A stretch of DNA of 14,774 nt, taken from assembly GCA_903789505.1 (NCBI GenBank), contig CAIFEU010000043.1:3288-18061 (forward strand). Reading direction: 5' to 3'. Shown in pieces: positions 1-5,778 of the stretch. A program made the position numbers and the translations under genes. The notes below the pieces were generated by a model. The model was not told the DNA's origin. It was given only the letters and a program-made list of their open reading frames with translations, and made no database searches. The DNA is from an uncultured Coriobacteriales bacterium (GTDB lineage Bacteria; Actinomycetota; Coriobacteriia; Coriobacteriales; UMGS124). Positions within the stretch are counted from its first letter, which is position 1. The number at the start of each line of letters is the position of its first letter.

Positions 1-1
1 C

Positions 2-337
2 GCGGAGACCGAGACGTGCTGCACAGGAACGGGCTCGCAGGAGTGCGGCGCCATGCGCGTTATGGAGATGCTCTCGGGCAAATGGCGCCTCAAGGTCCTG
101 TTCCAGCTCTCCCTCCACGAGCGGATGAGGTTCAGCGAGCTCAAGAAGTCAATCCCCGGCATCACGAGCGCCATGCTCACGACGGCGCTGCGCGAGCTCG
201 AGGGGTATGGCGTGGTCAGCCGCAGACAGTACGAGGAGATTCCCCCACGTGTGGAGTACTCGCTGACCCAGTCGGGACGCGACCTGAACCCTATATTCTT
301 CGAGATGCCCCGGTGGGCCCAGCGCCACCTCGGCTGA
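2..337 (+). CDS. HxlR-family winged-helix transcriptional regulator, 5' end outside the window
   Basis: The frame is open from base 2 and gives at least 111 residues. The segment Cys-Gly-Ala-Met...Met-Leu-Ser-Gly-Lys-Trp matches the N-terminal signature of HxlR regulators (Cys followed by I/L-GGKW), and the downstream FSELKKSIPGITSAMLTTALRELE stretch is the recognition helix region, followed by the wing (PPRVEYSLTQSGRDL). An internal ATG at 53 would cut off the Cys and the first helix, so I treat the gene as continuing beyond the left edge. HxlR proteins are dimeric DNA-binding regulators, often responding to oxidants or electrophiles through the N-terminal Cys, and usually control a divergent neighbour, which here is out of view. 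The target is unknown. It converges with the next gene, 23 bp away. Confidence 0.85.
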   Translation, partial: AETETCCTGTGSQECGAMRVMEMLSGKWRLKVLFQLSLHERMRFSELKKSIPGITSAMLTTALRELEGYGVVSRRQYEEIPPRVEYSLTQSGRDLNPIFFEMPRWAQRHLG

Positions 338-360
338 CGCCGCCGAGCCTTCGCCCCGAC

Positions 361-747
361 TCACTCATCGGACCCGTGGACGCGCCCCCGAGCCGCCTTC
401 GTCTGCGACCGGCGGTGCTTCTCGTCGAGACGCCTCTGCCGCTGCGAGCGACTCGGCTTGGTGGCGTGGCGCGCCTTTGGAGCGACCGAGAGCCTCTCGA
501 AGCGCAAGCGAAGCTTGCGCAGGCAGGAGTGACGGTTCTGCAGCTGGCTGCGCGACTCGCGGCTCACGACGGTGATGCCGCTGGGGACGTGGCGCATGCG
601 GACCGCCGAGTCAGAGGTGTTCACGCCCTGTCCCCCGGGCCCCGTGGCGTGGAACACCTCCACCTCGCACTGCCGCTCGAGCTCCTCCGGAGGCAGGCTC
701 GCCAGGCGGCGATACTGCTCGCGGCTCAGCCTGTTCGGGTCACCCAT
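361..747 (-). CDS. Release-factor-like protein with GGQ domain (ArfB/RF-1 domain family)
   Basis: The 128-residue protein contains GPGGQGVNTSDSAVRM near residue 40, the GGQ peptidyl-tRNA hydrolysis motif of class I release factors, followed by HVPSGITV. The C-terminal third is strongly basic (Arg/Lys/Gln-rich, QRQRRLDEKHRRSQ), as in ArfB/YaeJ proteins, where the tail enters the mRNA channel of stalled ribosomes. No codon-recognition domain is present, since the protein is far shorter than RF1/RF2. The ATG at 747 is preceded by GGAGG at about 8 nt spacing. A ribosome-rescue role is inferred from this domain make-up; it could instead be another stand-alone RF-1-domain protein of the gut-bacterial 'release factor-like' type. 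Its stop is 23 bp from the stop of the convergent HxlR gene. Confidence 0.85.
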   Translation of the reverse strand: MGDPNRLSREQYRRLASLPPEELERQCEVEVFHATGPGGQGVNTSDSAVRMRHVPSGITVVSRESRSQLQNRHSCLRKLRLRFERLSVAPKARHATKPSRSQRQRRLDEKHRRSQTKAARGRVHGSDE

Positions 748-826
748 CCCCAACGCCTCCCATCGTCTGGCCGCGCCGCCGTCATCACCCCGCACGCACC
801 GGGGGACGCGACAGACGCCCCCGCGA

Positions 827-832
827 AGTATA
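827..832 (-). promoter_or_regulatory. Candidate -10 element for the release-factor-like gene
   Basis: The minus strand reads TATACT here, in the 151-bp divergent spacer between the release-factor-like gene and the YhbY gene. There is no good -35 at 17 bp. The plus strand also offers TATATC at 829-834 for the YhbY gene, so the spacer may hold back-to-back promoters. Weak evidence. Confidence 0.25.
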
Positions 833-898
833 TCGTCTGGGGAGCAGGCTCGTTCGCGCGCGGGCAAGGGATACGCAGATGAGGGGAAGAGGCGCCAC

Positions 899-1195
899 AT
901 GGAGCTCACCAGCAGGCAGAGGAAGACGCTGCGAGGAATGGCTAACACGCTCGACACCGCCCTGACCGTCTCGAGCGGCGTCGACGAGGGAACCGTCAGG
1001 CAGGCGGGCGACGCGCTGGAGGCGCGCGAGCTCGTCAAGTGCTCGGTGTCCGGCTCCAGCGCCCTCACGGCACGCCAGGCGGCGGACCTGCTCGCCGAGG
1101 CGACCGGAGCTCAGGTCGTGCAGGTCATCGGTCACAGGTTCGTGCTGTACCGCCGTTCCTCGCGCGAGGGGCTCGCGCACGTGCGGCTCGATTAG
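899..1195 (+). CDS. YhbY / CRM-domain RNA-binding protein
   Basis: This 98-residue protein begins MELTSRQRKTLRGMANTLD, the typical start of the YhbY family (L-x-x-x-Q-x-x-x-L-R-x-x-A), continues with TVSSGVDEGTVRQAGDALEARELVKCSV, and ends with AQVVQVIGHRFVLYRRS, matching the CRM-domain pattern (V-Q-V-I-G-x-x-x-V-L-Y-R). YhbY proteins bind RNA and associate with pre-50S ribosomal particles. The ATG at 899 is chosen because it matches the family start and is preceded by a GGGGAAGAG Shine-Dalgarno; longer upstream readings overlap the divergent gene. In many bacteria yhbY lies near obg, rsfS or nadD, but none is visible here. Confidence 0.9.
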   Translation: MELTSRQRKTLRGMANTLDTALTVSSGVDEGTVRQAGDALEARELVKCSVSGSSALTARQAADLLAEATGAQVVQVIGHRFVLYRRSSREGLAHVRLD

Positions 1196-1242
1196 CGCCT
1201 CACGCGCCACGACGGCCGACGCCTGCCGCATGCGCGAGGCAA

Positions 1243-1266
1243 CGCCATGGGGGCGCCCCCATGGCG
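1243..1266. repeat. 24-bp perfect palindrome
   Basis: A perfect inverted repeat centred on GGCGCC, 47 bp after the YhbY stop, in the 238-bp spacer before the lipoprotein. It could fold as a 10-bp GC stem. There is no T-run on either side, so it is not a textbook Rho-independent terminator; a terminator-like role or a protein-binding dyad are both possible. Confidence 0.5.
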
Positions 1267-1369
1267 CACGCATCCCTCCGAAGACGAGGTGCGCCCACAT
1301 GTAGCCCCCACGCGTCTTCCCCGGTGTTGTCACGAGGATGTGCCGTGGGATGAGCGTATGACACATTGC

Positions 1370-1378
1370 TGCTATACT
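1370..1378 (+). promoter_or_regulatory. Extended -10 promoter of the lipoprotein gene
   Basis: TGC-TATACT fits an extended -10 (TGn-TATAAT-like) about 55 bp upstream of the GTG start, in a locally AT-richer patch of an otherwise GC-rich spacer. The -35 region is poor, as usual for extended -10 promoters. It leaves a 5' leader of roughly 50 nt ending in AAGGAGG. Confidence 0.5.
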
Positions 1379-1433
1379 TACGTGGTCTAGCGCCACATGG
1401 TCGGCAGGGGGAGCCGCCCGAAGGAGGTCTTTC

Positions 1434-2066
1434 GTGTCCGTTTCCGTGCGCTCCATCATGATGAGAACCACCGCCTCCGCTTTCGCGGCTGCCCTCGTCG
1501 CCGTCAGCCTCGCAGGCTGCTCGAACACCGTCGGCGCCGATGACATCTTCAGCGCACTCGGGGCGGGAGTCGACCCCTACGCCTCCAGCGTGGCCGAACA
1601 GGCAGCTTCGTCGAGCTCGAACGCGACCTCCTCGGCGCGCGCCGCCTCGTCCACCCCGGCCCCCGCCGCCGCGACGAGCACTGCGGCAGCCCCCGCCCCC
1701 GCCGCCGCGAGCGCCGTTACCGAGACCGTCGCCAGCGCCGCGCCCTCCGCCGCAGCCGAATCCGCTCAGCAGGAGACGAACCACTATGACGGCGAGTCGG
1801 TCACGATAACGGGAACCGGCAACGGCACGAGCATCTACGCCACCTGGACGCGCGATGGGGACGGCGACTGGGCTGCCGTATTCCTGACGAACAACTACAC
1901 CACGCTCTACGCATATCAGAGCGGCTCGACGTGGACGTTCTACACCGCCGCGGGGCGTCAGGTCACGCACACGTCAGTTTCGAGCGCGCAGTCCGCAGGC
2001 GCGTACGGCCCCATGGGCGAAGAGAGCTTCTGGCAGGACGTCGCCGACCCAAGCATCTGGTACTAG
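1434..2066 (+). CDS. Secreted lipoprotein with low-complexity linker
   Basis: The 210-residue protein starts at a GTG with an excellent GGAGG Shine-Dalgarno. It has a lipoprotein signal peptide: a basic start (Arg6, Arg11), a hydrophobic run rich in Ala and Val, and the lipobox LAGC with Cys29 as the lipidation site. Residues about 55-112 are an Ala/Ser/Pro/Thr-rich linker likely to span the cell wall. The C-terminal domain (about 115-210) is compact and aromatic-rich (NGTSIYATWTRDGDGDWAAV, TTLYAYQSGSTWTFYT), suggesting a small beta-sheet domain repeated around Trp/Tyr. I do not recognise the domain. It has its own promoter and stands as a single gene on the host side of the integration hotspot. 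Membrane anchoring is well supported; function is unknown. Confidence 0.85.
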   Translation: MSVSVRSIMMRTTASAFAAALVAVSLAGCSNTVGADDIFSALGAGVDPYASSVAEQAASSSSNATSSARAASSTPAPAAATSTAAAPAPAAASAVTETVASAAPSAAAESAQQETNHYDGESVTITGTGNGTSIYATWTRDGDGDWAAVFLTNNYTTLYAYQSGSTWTFYTAAGRQVTHTSVSSAQSAGAYGPMGEESFWQDVADPSIWY

Positions 2067-2313
2067 TCGCCAAAGACCGGCACACATCGAAGCACGACGT
2101 CCAAGGTCCGCCGTCCGCACGCGCGCATCGAGGTTTGCACGCAACCGGCGAGCCGTCTTCGCTGAAGCGCGAGCGACTGGCCGCGACAGTCAGACAAGCA
2201 ATCTAGCTTGCGCCCGCATCATCGCCTGCATGCGCGTCGGGCATGGAAAGAATGCAGCGAGAGAACGATGAAACGCCCGCCCCGAGGCCCCGGACGACAG
2301 AGATCGCCCGCCC
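2067..2313. other. Non-coding stretch between the lipoprotein gene and the integration hotspot
   Basis: I see no gene with a credible start and ribosome binding site here, and no clear terminator behind the lipoprotein. Short ORFs in this interval read through the repeats that follow and are not convincing. It probably contains the left boundary between ancestral chromosome and hotspot remnants, which I cannot place exactly. Confidence 0.4.
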
Positions 2314-2378
2314 ATGGTGCACAAATGGTGCACAGTCTCGCGAATCATGGTGCACAAACGAAAAAAGGCCAGGGCCGC
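2314..2378. repeat. Vestigial right-arm module A of an earlier element
   Basis: ATGGTGCACA occurs at 2314, 2325 and 2347, so with spacings of 11 and 22 bp. These are exactly the spacings of the CGCTAACCA arm sites at 9781, 9792 and 9814 of the complete element. Directly after it, 2356-2378 is identical over 23 bp to 9832-9854, the A-tract and first arm of the terminator beside tRNA-Phe. The second terminator arm and the tRNA end are missing, so this module is truncated at about 2378. Arm-site identity is inferred from spacing and context. Confidence 0.65.
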
Positions 2379-2600
2379 CGCGCGGGCTGGCGCGTGTGGC
2401 GGCGAGGCGGGACGGAGCGCCGTCGGCGGAGACGCGGGCCGCGCCTATGAGGGGCGCGGCCCCGAAGGCGCGGCGCCGGGCCCTCCCGTGCAGTTGCCGG
2501 ACGCGCCCCGAATCCCTCCACGAAACGAACATAGGAGAAAGTGGCGAGAGAGGCGAAGAGGGGCCCTTTTCGGGCCCCGTTCGGCGGAGATGGCGCCCCC
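2379..2600. mobile_element. Right-end remnant of a second earlier element (B)
   Basis: Positions 2468-2499 are homologous to 9664-9694 in the right end of the complete element (about 29 of 33 aligned positions, one 2-nt gap), sharing GGCGCGG, CCGGGCCC and AGTTGCCG. A hairpin at 2560-2578 (GGGGCCC, loop TTTTC, GGGCCCC) parallels a GGGGCCC-AAAA-GGGC run near 9739-9755. No gene is credible. This reads as non-coding end DNA of a relative of the complete element, joined at about 2378 to module A by deletion. Confidence 0.55.
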
Positions 2601-2641
2601 ATGTGGCCCATATGTGGCCCACGCGGGTTCCCATGTGGCCC
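2601..2641. repeat. Arm-type repeat module B
   Basis: ATGTGGCCC occurs at 2601, 2612 and 2633 (spacings 11 and 21 bp), then an A-rich run, terminator and tRNA 3' end follow. This is the same architecture as modules A (2314-2356) and C (9781-9822) but with a third repeat sequence, suggesting recognition by a different integrase arm-binding domain. Confidence 0.6.
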
Positions 2642-2644
2642 GCC

Positions 2645-2679
2645 AAAAAGAAAGGCCAGGGCAACTTGTGCCCTGACCT
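2645..2679 (-). terminator. Rho-independent terminator of the tRNA-Phe type, displaced copy
   Basis: On the minus strand AGGTCAGGGC (2679-2670), a 7-nt loop and GCCCTGGCCT (2662-2653) form a stem with one G-T wobble, followed by a T-rich tract. It lies directly behind the displaced tRNA 3' end and mirrors the terminator at 9837-9868. The arms are conserved between the copies while the loops differ. Confidence 0.7.
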
Positions 2680-2688
2680 GGGGTTTCG

Positions 2689-2735
2689 ATGGTGGCCAGA
2701 AAGGGAATCGAACCCCTGACACGGGGATTTTCAGT
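2689..2735. repeat. attL: 47-bp copy of the tRNA-Phe 3' half
   Basis: Identical over 47 bp to 9877-9923. It contains CCA, acceptor 3' strand, T arm, variable loop and the 3' side of the anticodon stem-loop of tRNA-Phe (minus strand), and stops within the anticodon loop region at AGT. It marks the left end of the integrated element. Confidence 0.92.
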
Positions 2736-2799
2736 GATTTAACGTTGGCGAAGGCTAACAAAAATCGCGACAGGCGCGACATAAAACACCTGGTAGACG

Positions 2800-2808
2800 T
2801 GGTATCAT
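2800..2808 (+). promoter_or_regulatory. Candidate extended -10 promoter of the integrase
   Basis: TGG-TATCAT resembles an extended -10 and lies in an AT-richer patch between attL and the integrase. The -35 is weak. Transcription from here would pass through all four left arm-type sites before the integrase start. Confidence 0.35.
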
Positions 2809-2852
2809 GACGGCTGTAACGACAGACGGGAATCGGGGCGACGGGCCGACCG

Positions 2853-2905
2853 CGCTAACCACGCGCTAACCAGACGCCCCGATGCCGCTAACCACGCGCT
2901 AACCA
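2853..2905 (+). repeat. Left arm-type integrase-binding repeats
   Basis: CGCTAACCA occurs at 2853, 2864, 2886 and 2897, as two pairs with 11-bp pitch (one helical turn), 33 bp from pair to pair. All copies have the same orientation. The same 9-mer occurs three times at the opposite end (9781, 9792, 9814), the hallmark of arm sites for a lambda/Tn916-type integrase N-terminal domain. A related GGCTAACAA lies near 2753. Confidence 0.75.
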
Positions 2906-2919
2906 GAGGGGGCGTCACG

Positions 2920-4275
2920 ATGGCTGGGACGGAGAGCGATGGGCGTCACTGGTCCAACGGGTTCGTGAGATACCGAGAGGACCGGGGGCGCTGGTGCTGC
3001 TATGTGAAGTGGCACGACGTGAGGGACGGCAAGGCCGGGCCCGCCCACCAGGTGGCGCGCATGTGCAAGGAGACGGTGACCACCGAGACGGGCGCGGGGC
3101 GCGTCCTGGCCGACTTCAAGCAGGAGTTGGCGGACGAATACGACAGGCAGCGCGCCAGGGCGAGGGCCGACGCCGAGCGCAGGGCCGAGAGGGCCCGCCA
3201 GGACGCCGAGAGGGCCCGCCAGGCGGCGGAGGACGCCCTGACCGTCGAAAGGTACGTGAGCGAGTACGTCGACACGCTAGAGGCCTCGGAGTCCGTGGAG
3301 CCCTCGACGGTGAGGGGCTACAGGCAGGCGGCGCGGTACATGCTCCACGGCGAGAACGCGATAGGTCTTGTGCCCCTGGCGAGGCTCGACAGCGACCTCG
3401 CGCAAAGGTGGGTGAACGAGCTCACGGCCGAGGGGCTGTCGAGCTCGACCGTCGGCAAGGCGTACAGGCTGGCGAACCAGGTGTACAAGCATGCCGTCGC
3501 GATAGGCAAGCTCGACCGCAACCCGTTCGACGCGGTGCGCCCGCCCAAGCGCAAGAACGCCGACCCGAACGCGCTCGACGCCCCGCAGGCCGCGCGCCTC
3601 ACCGACGCGCTGCTTGCGGCGACCGACCCCTCCCCCGTCATGGTCGCGGCGGCCCTGGCGCTGTTCGCGGGCTTGCGAGAGGGCGAGTGCTGCGGGCTTC
3701 AGTGGGACGACGTGATGCTCACCCCCGACGGCGGGGCGATGCGCGTGCGCCGGGCGATTGGCAACGGCGACGCGGGCGCATACGCCAAGGAGCCCAAGAC
3801 GCCGCAGAGCAGGCGCACGATACCCGTCTCCCCGCAGCTGTCGCGCGTCCTGGCGGCGCGGCGCGCCTCGATGGAGGGGGCGAGGCGCGCGGCCGGGGTG
3901 CCCGCGGACCCCGCGACGATGGCGGCGCTGTTCGTCTGCGGCCCGTTCACGGGCGGGTTCTCCGACCCGTGGCAGATAGGCCGGGCGTGGCACCAGGTGG
4001 CCCGCGCGCTGTCCCTCAAGGGCACACAGGGCAGGGTCCCGACGTTCCACGACCTGCGGCACACCTACGCCACGCTGGCAATCGCCGGGGGCGCCGACGT
4101 GCGCAGCGTGAGCGCGGTAATGGGTCACTCGAACGTCGCTATGACGCTCAACACCTACGCCGACGCGACGCCGGAGGGCAAGGCCCGGGCGGTGGAGGTC
4201 GTGAGCCAGGCCGTCGCCGGACGCGGCGGCGAGCTGGTGGAGTTCCCCAGGGCCGCGGGGGGCGACGCGCGGTGA
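2920..4275 (+). CDS. int: Tyrosine site-specific integrase
   Basis: This 451-residue integrase catalyses recombination between the tRNA-Phe att sites. Residues 1-65 form a likely AP2-type arm-binding domain, 65-106 a highly charged coiled coil (repeated AERARQ units), 107-210 the SAM-like core-binding domain (EYVDTLEASESVEPSTVRGY), and 215-430 the catalytic domain. Catalytic residues visible are Arg253 (GLREGE), a probable Lys293, His377-Arg380 (HDLRHTYATLA), His403 (MGHSN) and nucleophile Tyr413 (NTYAD). All are present, so the enzyme should be active. The ATG at 2920 is preceded by GAGGGGG and lies 15 bp after the last left arm site. Its stop overlaps the next gene in GTGA. The coiled coil is longer than usual for the family. 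Confidence 0.97.
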   Translation: MAGTESDGRHWSNGFVRYREDRGRWCCYVKWHDVRDGKAGPAHQVARMCKETVTTETGAGRVLADFKQELADEYDRQRARARADAERRAERARQDAERARQAAEDALTVERYVSEYVDTLEASESVEPSTVRGYRQAARYMLHGENAIGLVPLARLDSDLAQRWVNELTAEGLSSSTVGKAYRLANQVYKHAVAIGKLDRNPFDAVRPPKRKNADPNALDAPQAARLTDALLAATDPSPVMVAAALALFAGLREGECCGLQWDDVMLTPDGGAMRVRRAIGNGDAGAYAKEPKTPQSRRTIPVSPQLSRVLAARRASMEGARRAAGVPADPATMAALFVCGPFTGGFSDPWQIGRAWHQVARALSLKGTQGRVPTFHDLRHTYATLAIAGGADVRSVSAVMGHSNVAMTLNTYADATPEGKARAVEVVSQAVAGRGGELVEFPRAAGGDAR

Positions 4276-4781
4276 GCGGCGGGGCGGCGAGGGAGGCCGA
4301 GACCGGCGACGTCGCCGCGCTCGACGACGGCCCGGGGCGCCTGGTGCCCAAGCAGGGCAGGGGCCGCTGGCTCTGCTACGAGAGGTGCCCGCAGCTGCTA
4401 CGCGCCCCGTCGTGGGCGAGGTGGTGGGGCCAGTTGCGCGGCGTGTGCATGGAGCCCATCGTCGCCGACGGGGCGACCGTGTACACCGACACGCGCCCGA
4501 CGTCGGCGCCCATGCCCGGCGACGTGGCGAGGGTCACGACGCGGCGTCACTCGTTCCTGGGGATATTGGAGCGCTACGAGGCGTGGGGCGTGTCCGTGAT
4601 ATGGCCCGCCAACCCCGTGCATGGGCCGCGCGCGGTGCTCGACGGCGACCGCGTGCAGCTGGCGTTGCGGCCGGACGACCTCATGCCCTACGAGGTGCCC
4701 GAGCGATACAGGCACAGGCAGGCGCCGGACTCCGCGATAGCGCGGGCGCTGGCGGCGGCGTTGCGCGAGAGGGGGGCGTGA
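4272..4781 (+). CDS. S24/LexA-like fold protein, probably catalytically degenerate
   Basis: The gene starts at the GTG overlapping the integrase stop (GTGA), giving 169 residues. Residues 56-90 (RGVCMEPIVADGATVY...MPGDVARV) resemble the S24/LexA/UmuD core, where the family has G-x-S-M-x-P-x-x-x-D-G followed by GD. Here Cys59 replaces the catalytic Ser. By alignment with UmuD (VKKL and the following NP-type turn), the position of the catalytic Lys appears to be Ile98 in SFLGILERYEAWG; the later WPANPVHGP matches the usual 'P-x-NP' turn. There is no clear N-terminal HTH, only a basic Trp/Arg-rich stretch (about 27-55). It may be a structural relative acting as a regulator or partner. It is translationally coupled to both neighbours, and the function is unproven. 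Confidence 0.75.
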   Translation: MSGGAAREAETGDVAALDDGPGRLVPKQGRGRWLCYERCPQLLRAPSWARWWGQLRGVCMEPIVADGATVYTDTRPTSAPMPGDVARVTTRRHSFLGILERYEAWGVSVIWPANPVHGPRAVLDGDRVQLALRPDDLMPYEVPERYRHRQAPDSAIARALAAALRERGA

Positions 4782-5452
4782 TGGCGGATAAACGCGACGG
4801 CGGCGACGAGAGCCAGGCCACCGACGACTACAGTTTCCTTGACGACCGGTTCCTAGAAGTCCTTAAGGTGTGGAGCGAGTCGGGGCACACCATGGCCGAG
4901 CTGTCGCAGCGCATACCCAATAAGGGCGGGAGCGGCCATGTTTCGGCCTCCACTATGAGCGAGCTAAAGGCCAATCCCTCGCGGCTTAGGTACGGTCAAG
5001 TGCTCAAAATAGCCGACGCGATGGAGGAGGCTACGGGGCTAAGCGCGAAGTATTGGAGTAGGTACATGCTCTGCAAGGCGCCATGCGGCGCGGAGGCGAT
5101 GGAGTACGCCGACGCGGTGCGCGACGAGTTGCGGGACACCATAGGACCGGCGATGGAGCAGGCCGCGCGCGCGATGGCCTACCTGTTCGCCTCTGGTCAC
5201 GCCGCCGAGGCCGCGCCCGCCCTGGCCGCGCTTGCGGCGGTGACGGGCGCCGCGATGCGCTACCAGGGCGACGGCGAGGGACGAAACAGGGTATCGGAGG
5301 CGGCGCGACTCGCCGAGGCGACGGCTGGGACGCGCGAAGCGGCGCGCTACGGGGAGATGTTCGAGGAGGCCGCGCGCGCCGGGCTGCTTGACGACGTCCA
5401 CGAGGTGGCGGAACGCACCGACGACGCGCCGGAAGATGACGGCATGGGCTGA
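4781..5452 (+). CDS. Putative HTH DNA-binding regulator, 223 aa
   Basis: The ATG at 4781 overlaps the previous stop (TGATG). Residues about 18-90 (FLEVLKVWSESGHTMAELSQRI, then SASTMSELKANPSRL, then YGQVLKIADAMEEATGLS) have the spacing of a Cro/CI-type helix-turn-helix with a recognition helix near STMSELKANP. The C-terminal half is Ala-rich and helical (MEQAARAMAYLFASGHAAEAAPALAALAAV), suggesting an oligomerisation domain. The first 250 bp are less GC-rich than neighbouring genes (codons such as CTA, AAG, AAT, TAT), hinting at a different origin of this part. It is likely the element's repressor or control protein, co-transcribed with the integrase; this is inference from position. Confidence 0.7.
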   Translation: MADKRDGGDESQATDDYSFLDDRFLEVLKVWSESGHTMAELSQRIPNKGGSGHVSASTMSELKANPSRLRYGQVLKIADAMEEATGLSAKYWSRYMLCKAPCGAEAMEYADAVRDELRDTIGPAMEQAARAMAYLFASGHAAEAAPALAALAAVTGAAMRYQGDGEGRNRVSEAARLAEATAGTREAARYGEMFEEAARAGLLDDVHEVAERTDDAPEDDGMG

Positions 5453-5594
5453 GGCGGCGCGCATCACGTCGCGTGAGACGGCTTGCGGGCATTGTGGCGT
5501 TTATGGCGATTTGATGGACGTTTCGGACGCCAAAGGCGAGTTAGCGGCGCGCGATTCGGAAACGTGGGCAACGGGGGCGAAAAAACCCGAATAA
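5436..5594 (+). CDS. Possible 52-aa Cys-containing small protein
   Basis: A short frame starting inside the end of the previous gene encodes a peptide with a CGHC pair around residues 18-21 and a polar C-terminus. There is no properly spaced Shine-Dalgarno (GGAAG abuts the ATG) and composition is ambiguous. Translational coupling could explain expression, but it may equally be a chance ORF in the intergenic region. Confidence 0.22.
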   Translation: MTAWAEAARITSRETACGHCGVYGDLMDVSDAKGELAARDSETWATGAKKPE

Positions 5595-5618
5595 TCGGGA
5601 GGGGCGCAGGCGAGGGAA

Positions 5619-5653
5619 TCGGGAGTCTTTACAGCGCTTGTAAAGACTCCCGA
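5619..5653. repeat. 15-bp-arm perfect inverted repeat (operator candidate)
   Basis: CGGGAGTCTTTACA (5620-5633), 5-nt centre GCGCT, then TGTAAAGACTCCCG (5639-5652), extended by the T5619-A5653 pair. The right arm runs into CCCGAATAA, which also occurs at 5586-5594 within a small dyad CCCGA-ATAA-TCGGG. No T-run follows, so a regulatory dyad is more likely than a terminator. It sits between the integrase/control operon and the excisionase operon. Confidence 0.7.
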
Positions 5654-5661
5654 ATAAGCCG

Positions 5662-5688
5662 CGCGCCCCGTGCCATGGGCGCGTTTTT
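5662..5688 (+). terminator. Rho-independent terminator ending the integrase operon
   Basis: CGCGCCC (5662-5668), 8-nt loop, GGGCGCG (5677-5683), then TTTTT (5684-5688). This separates the integrase, S24-like and HTH transcription unit from the excisionase-led unit. Confidence 0.65.
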
Positions 5689-5712
5689 CGCCTAAAGCGT
5701 ATGGTAAGGGCA

Positions 5713-5733
5713 GTCGCGACAGACGGACGCGAC
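5713..5733. promoter_or_regulatory. Inverted repeat upstream of the excisionase-like gene
   Basis: GTCGCG and CGCGAC flank 9 nt. The left half contains TCGCGACAG and CGACAGACGG, which recur in the attL-proximal region at 2765-2773 and 2820-2829. It is a candidate binding site for the excisionase-like protein encoded just downstream. Confidence 0.35.
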
Positions 5734-5778
5734 GGGCTATCCGGATGGCCCCGACCGATGGAACGGAAGGGGCAAGCA

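Noticed and set aside
2243..2719. ORFs of 120-158 aa across the att remnants
   Set aside because: They read through three repeat modules, a terminator and a tRNA fragment, have no ribosome binding site, and differ between frames without a coding bias.
2314..2905. CRISPR-like spaced repeats
   Set aside because: Units are 9-10 bp with 2-13 bp spacers and match the opposite element end; this is integrase arm-site structure, not CRISPR.
3277..4128. 283-aa minus-strand frame inside the integrase
   Set aside because: Antisense shadow of conserved integrase catalytic codons; no start signal.
2994..4271. Long plus-strand frame overlapping the integrase in another phase
   Set aside because: It is the alternate frame of a certain integrase gene; only the part from GTG 4272 onward is a gene.
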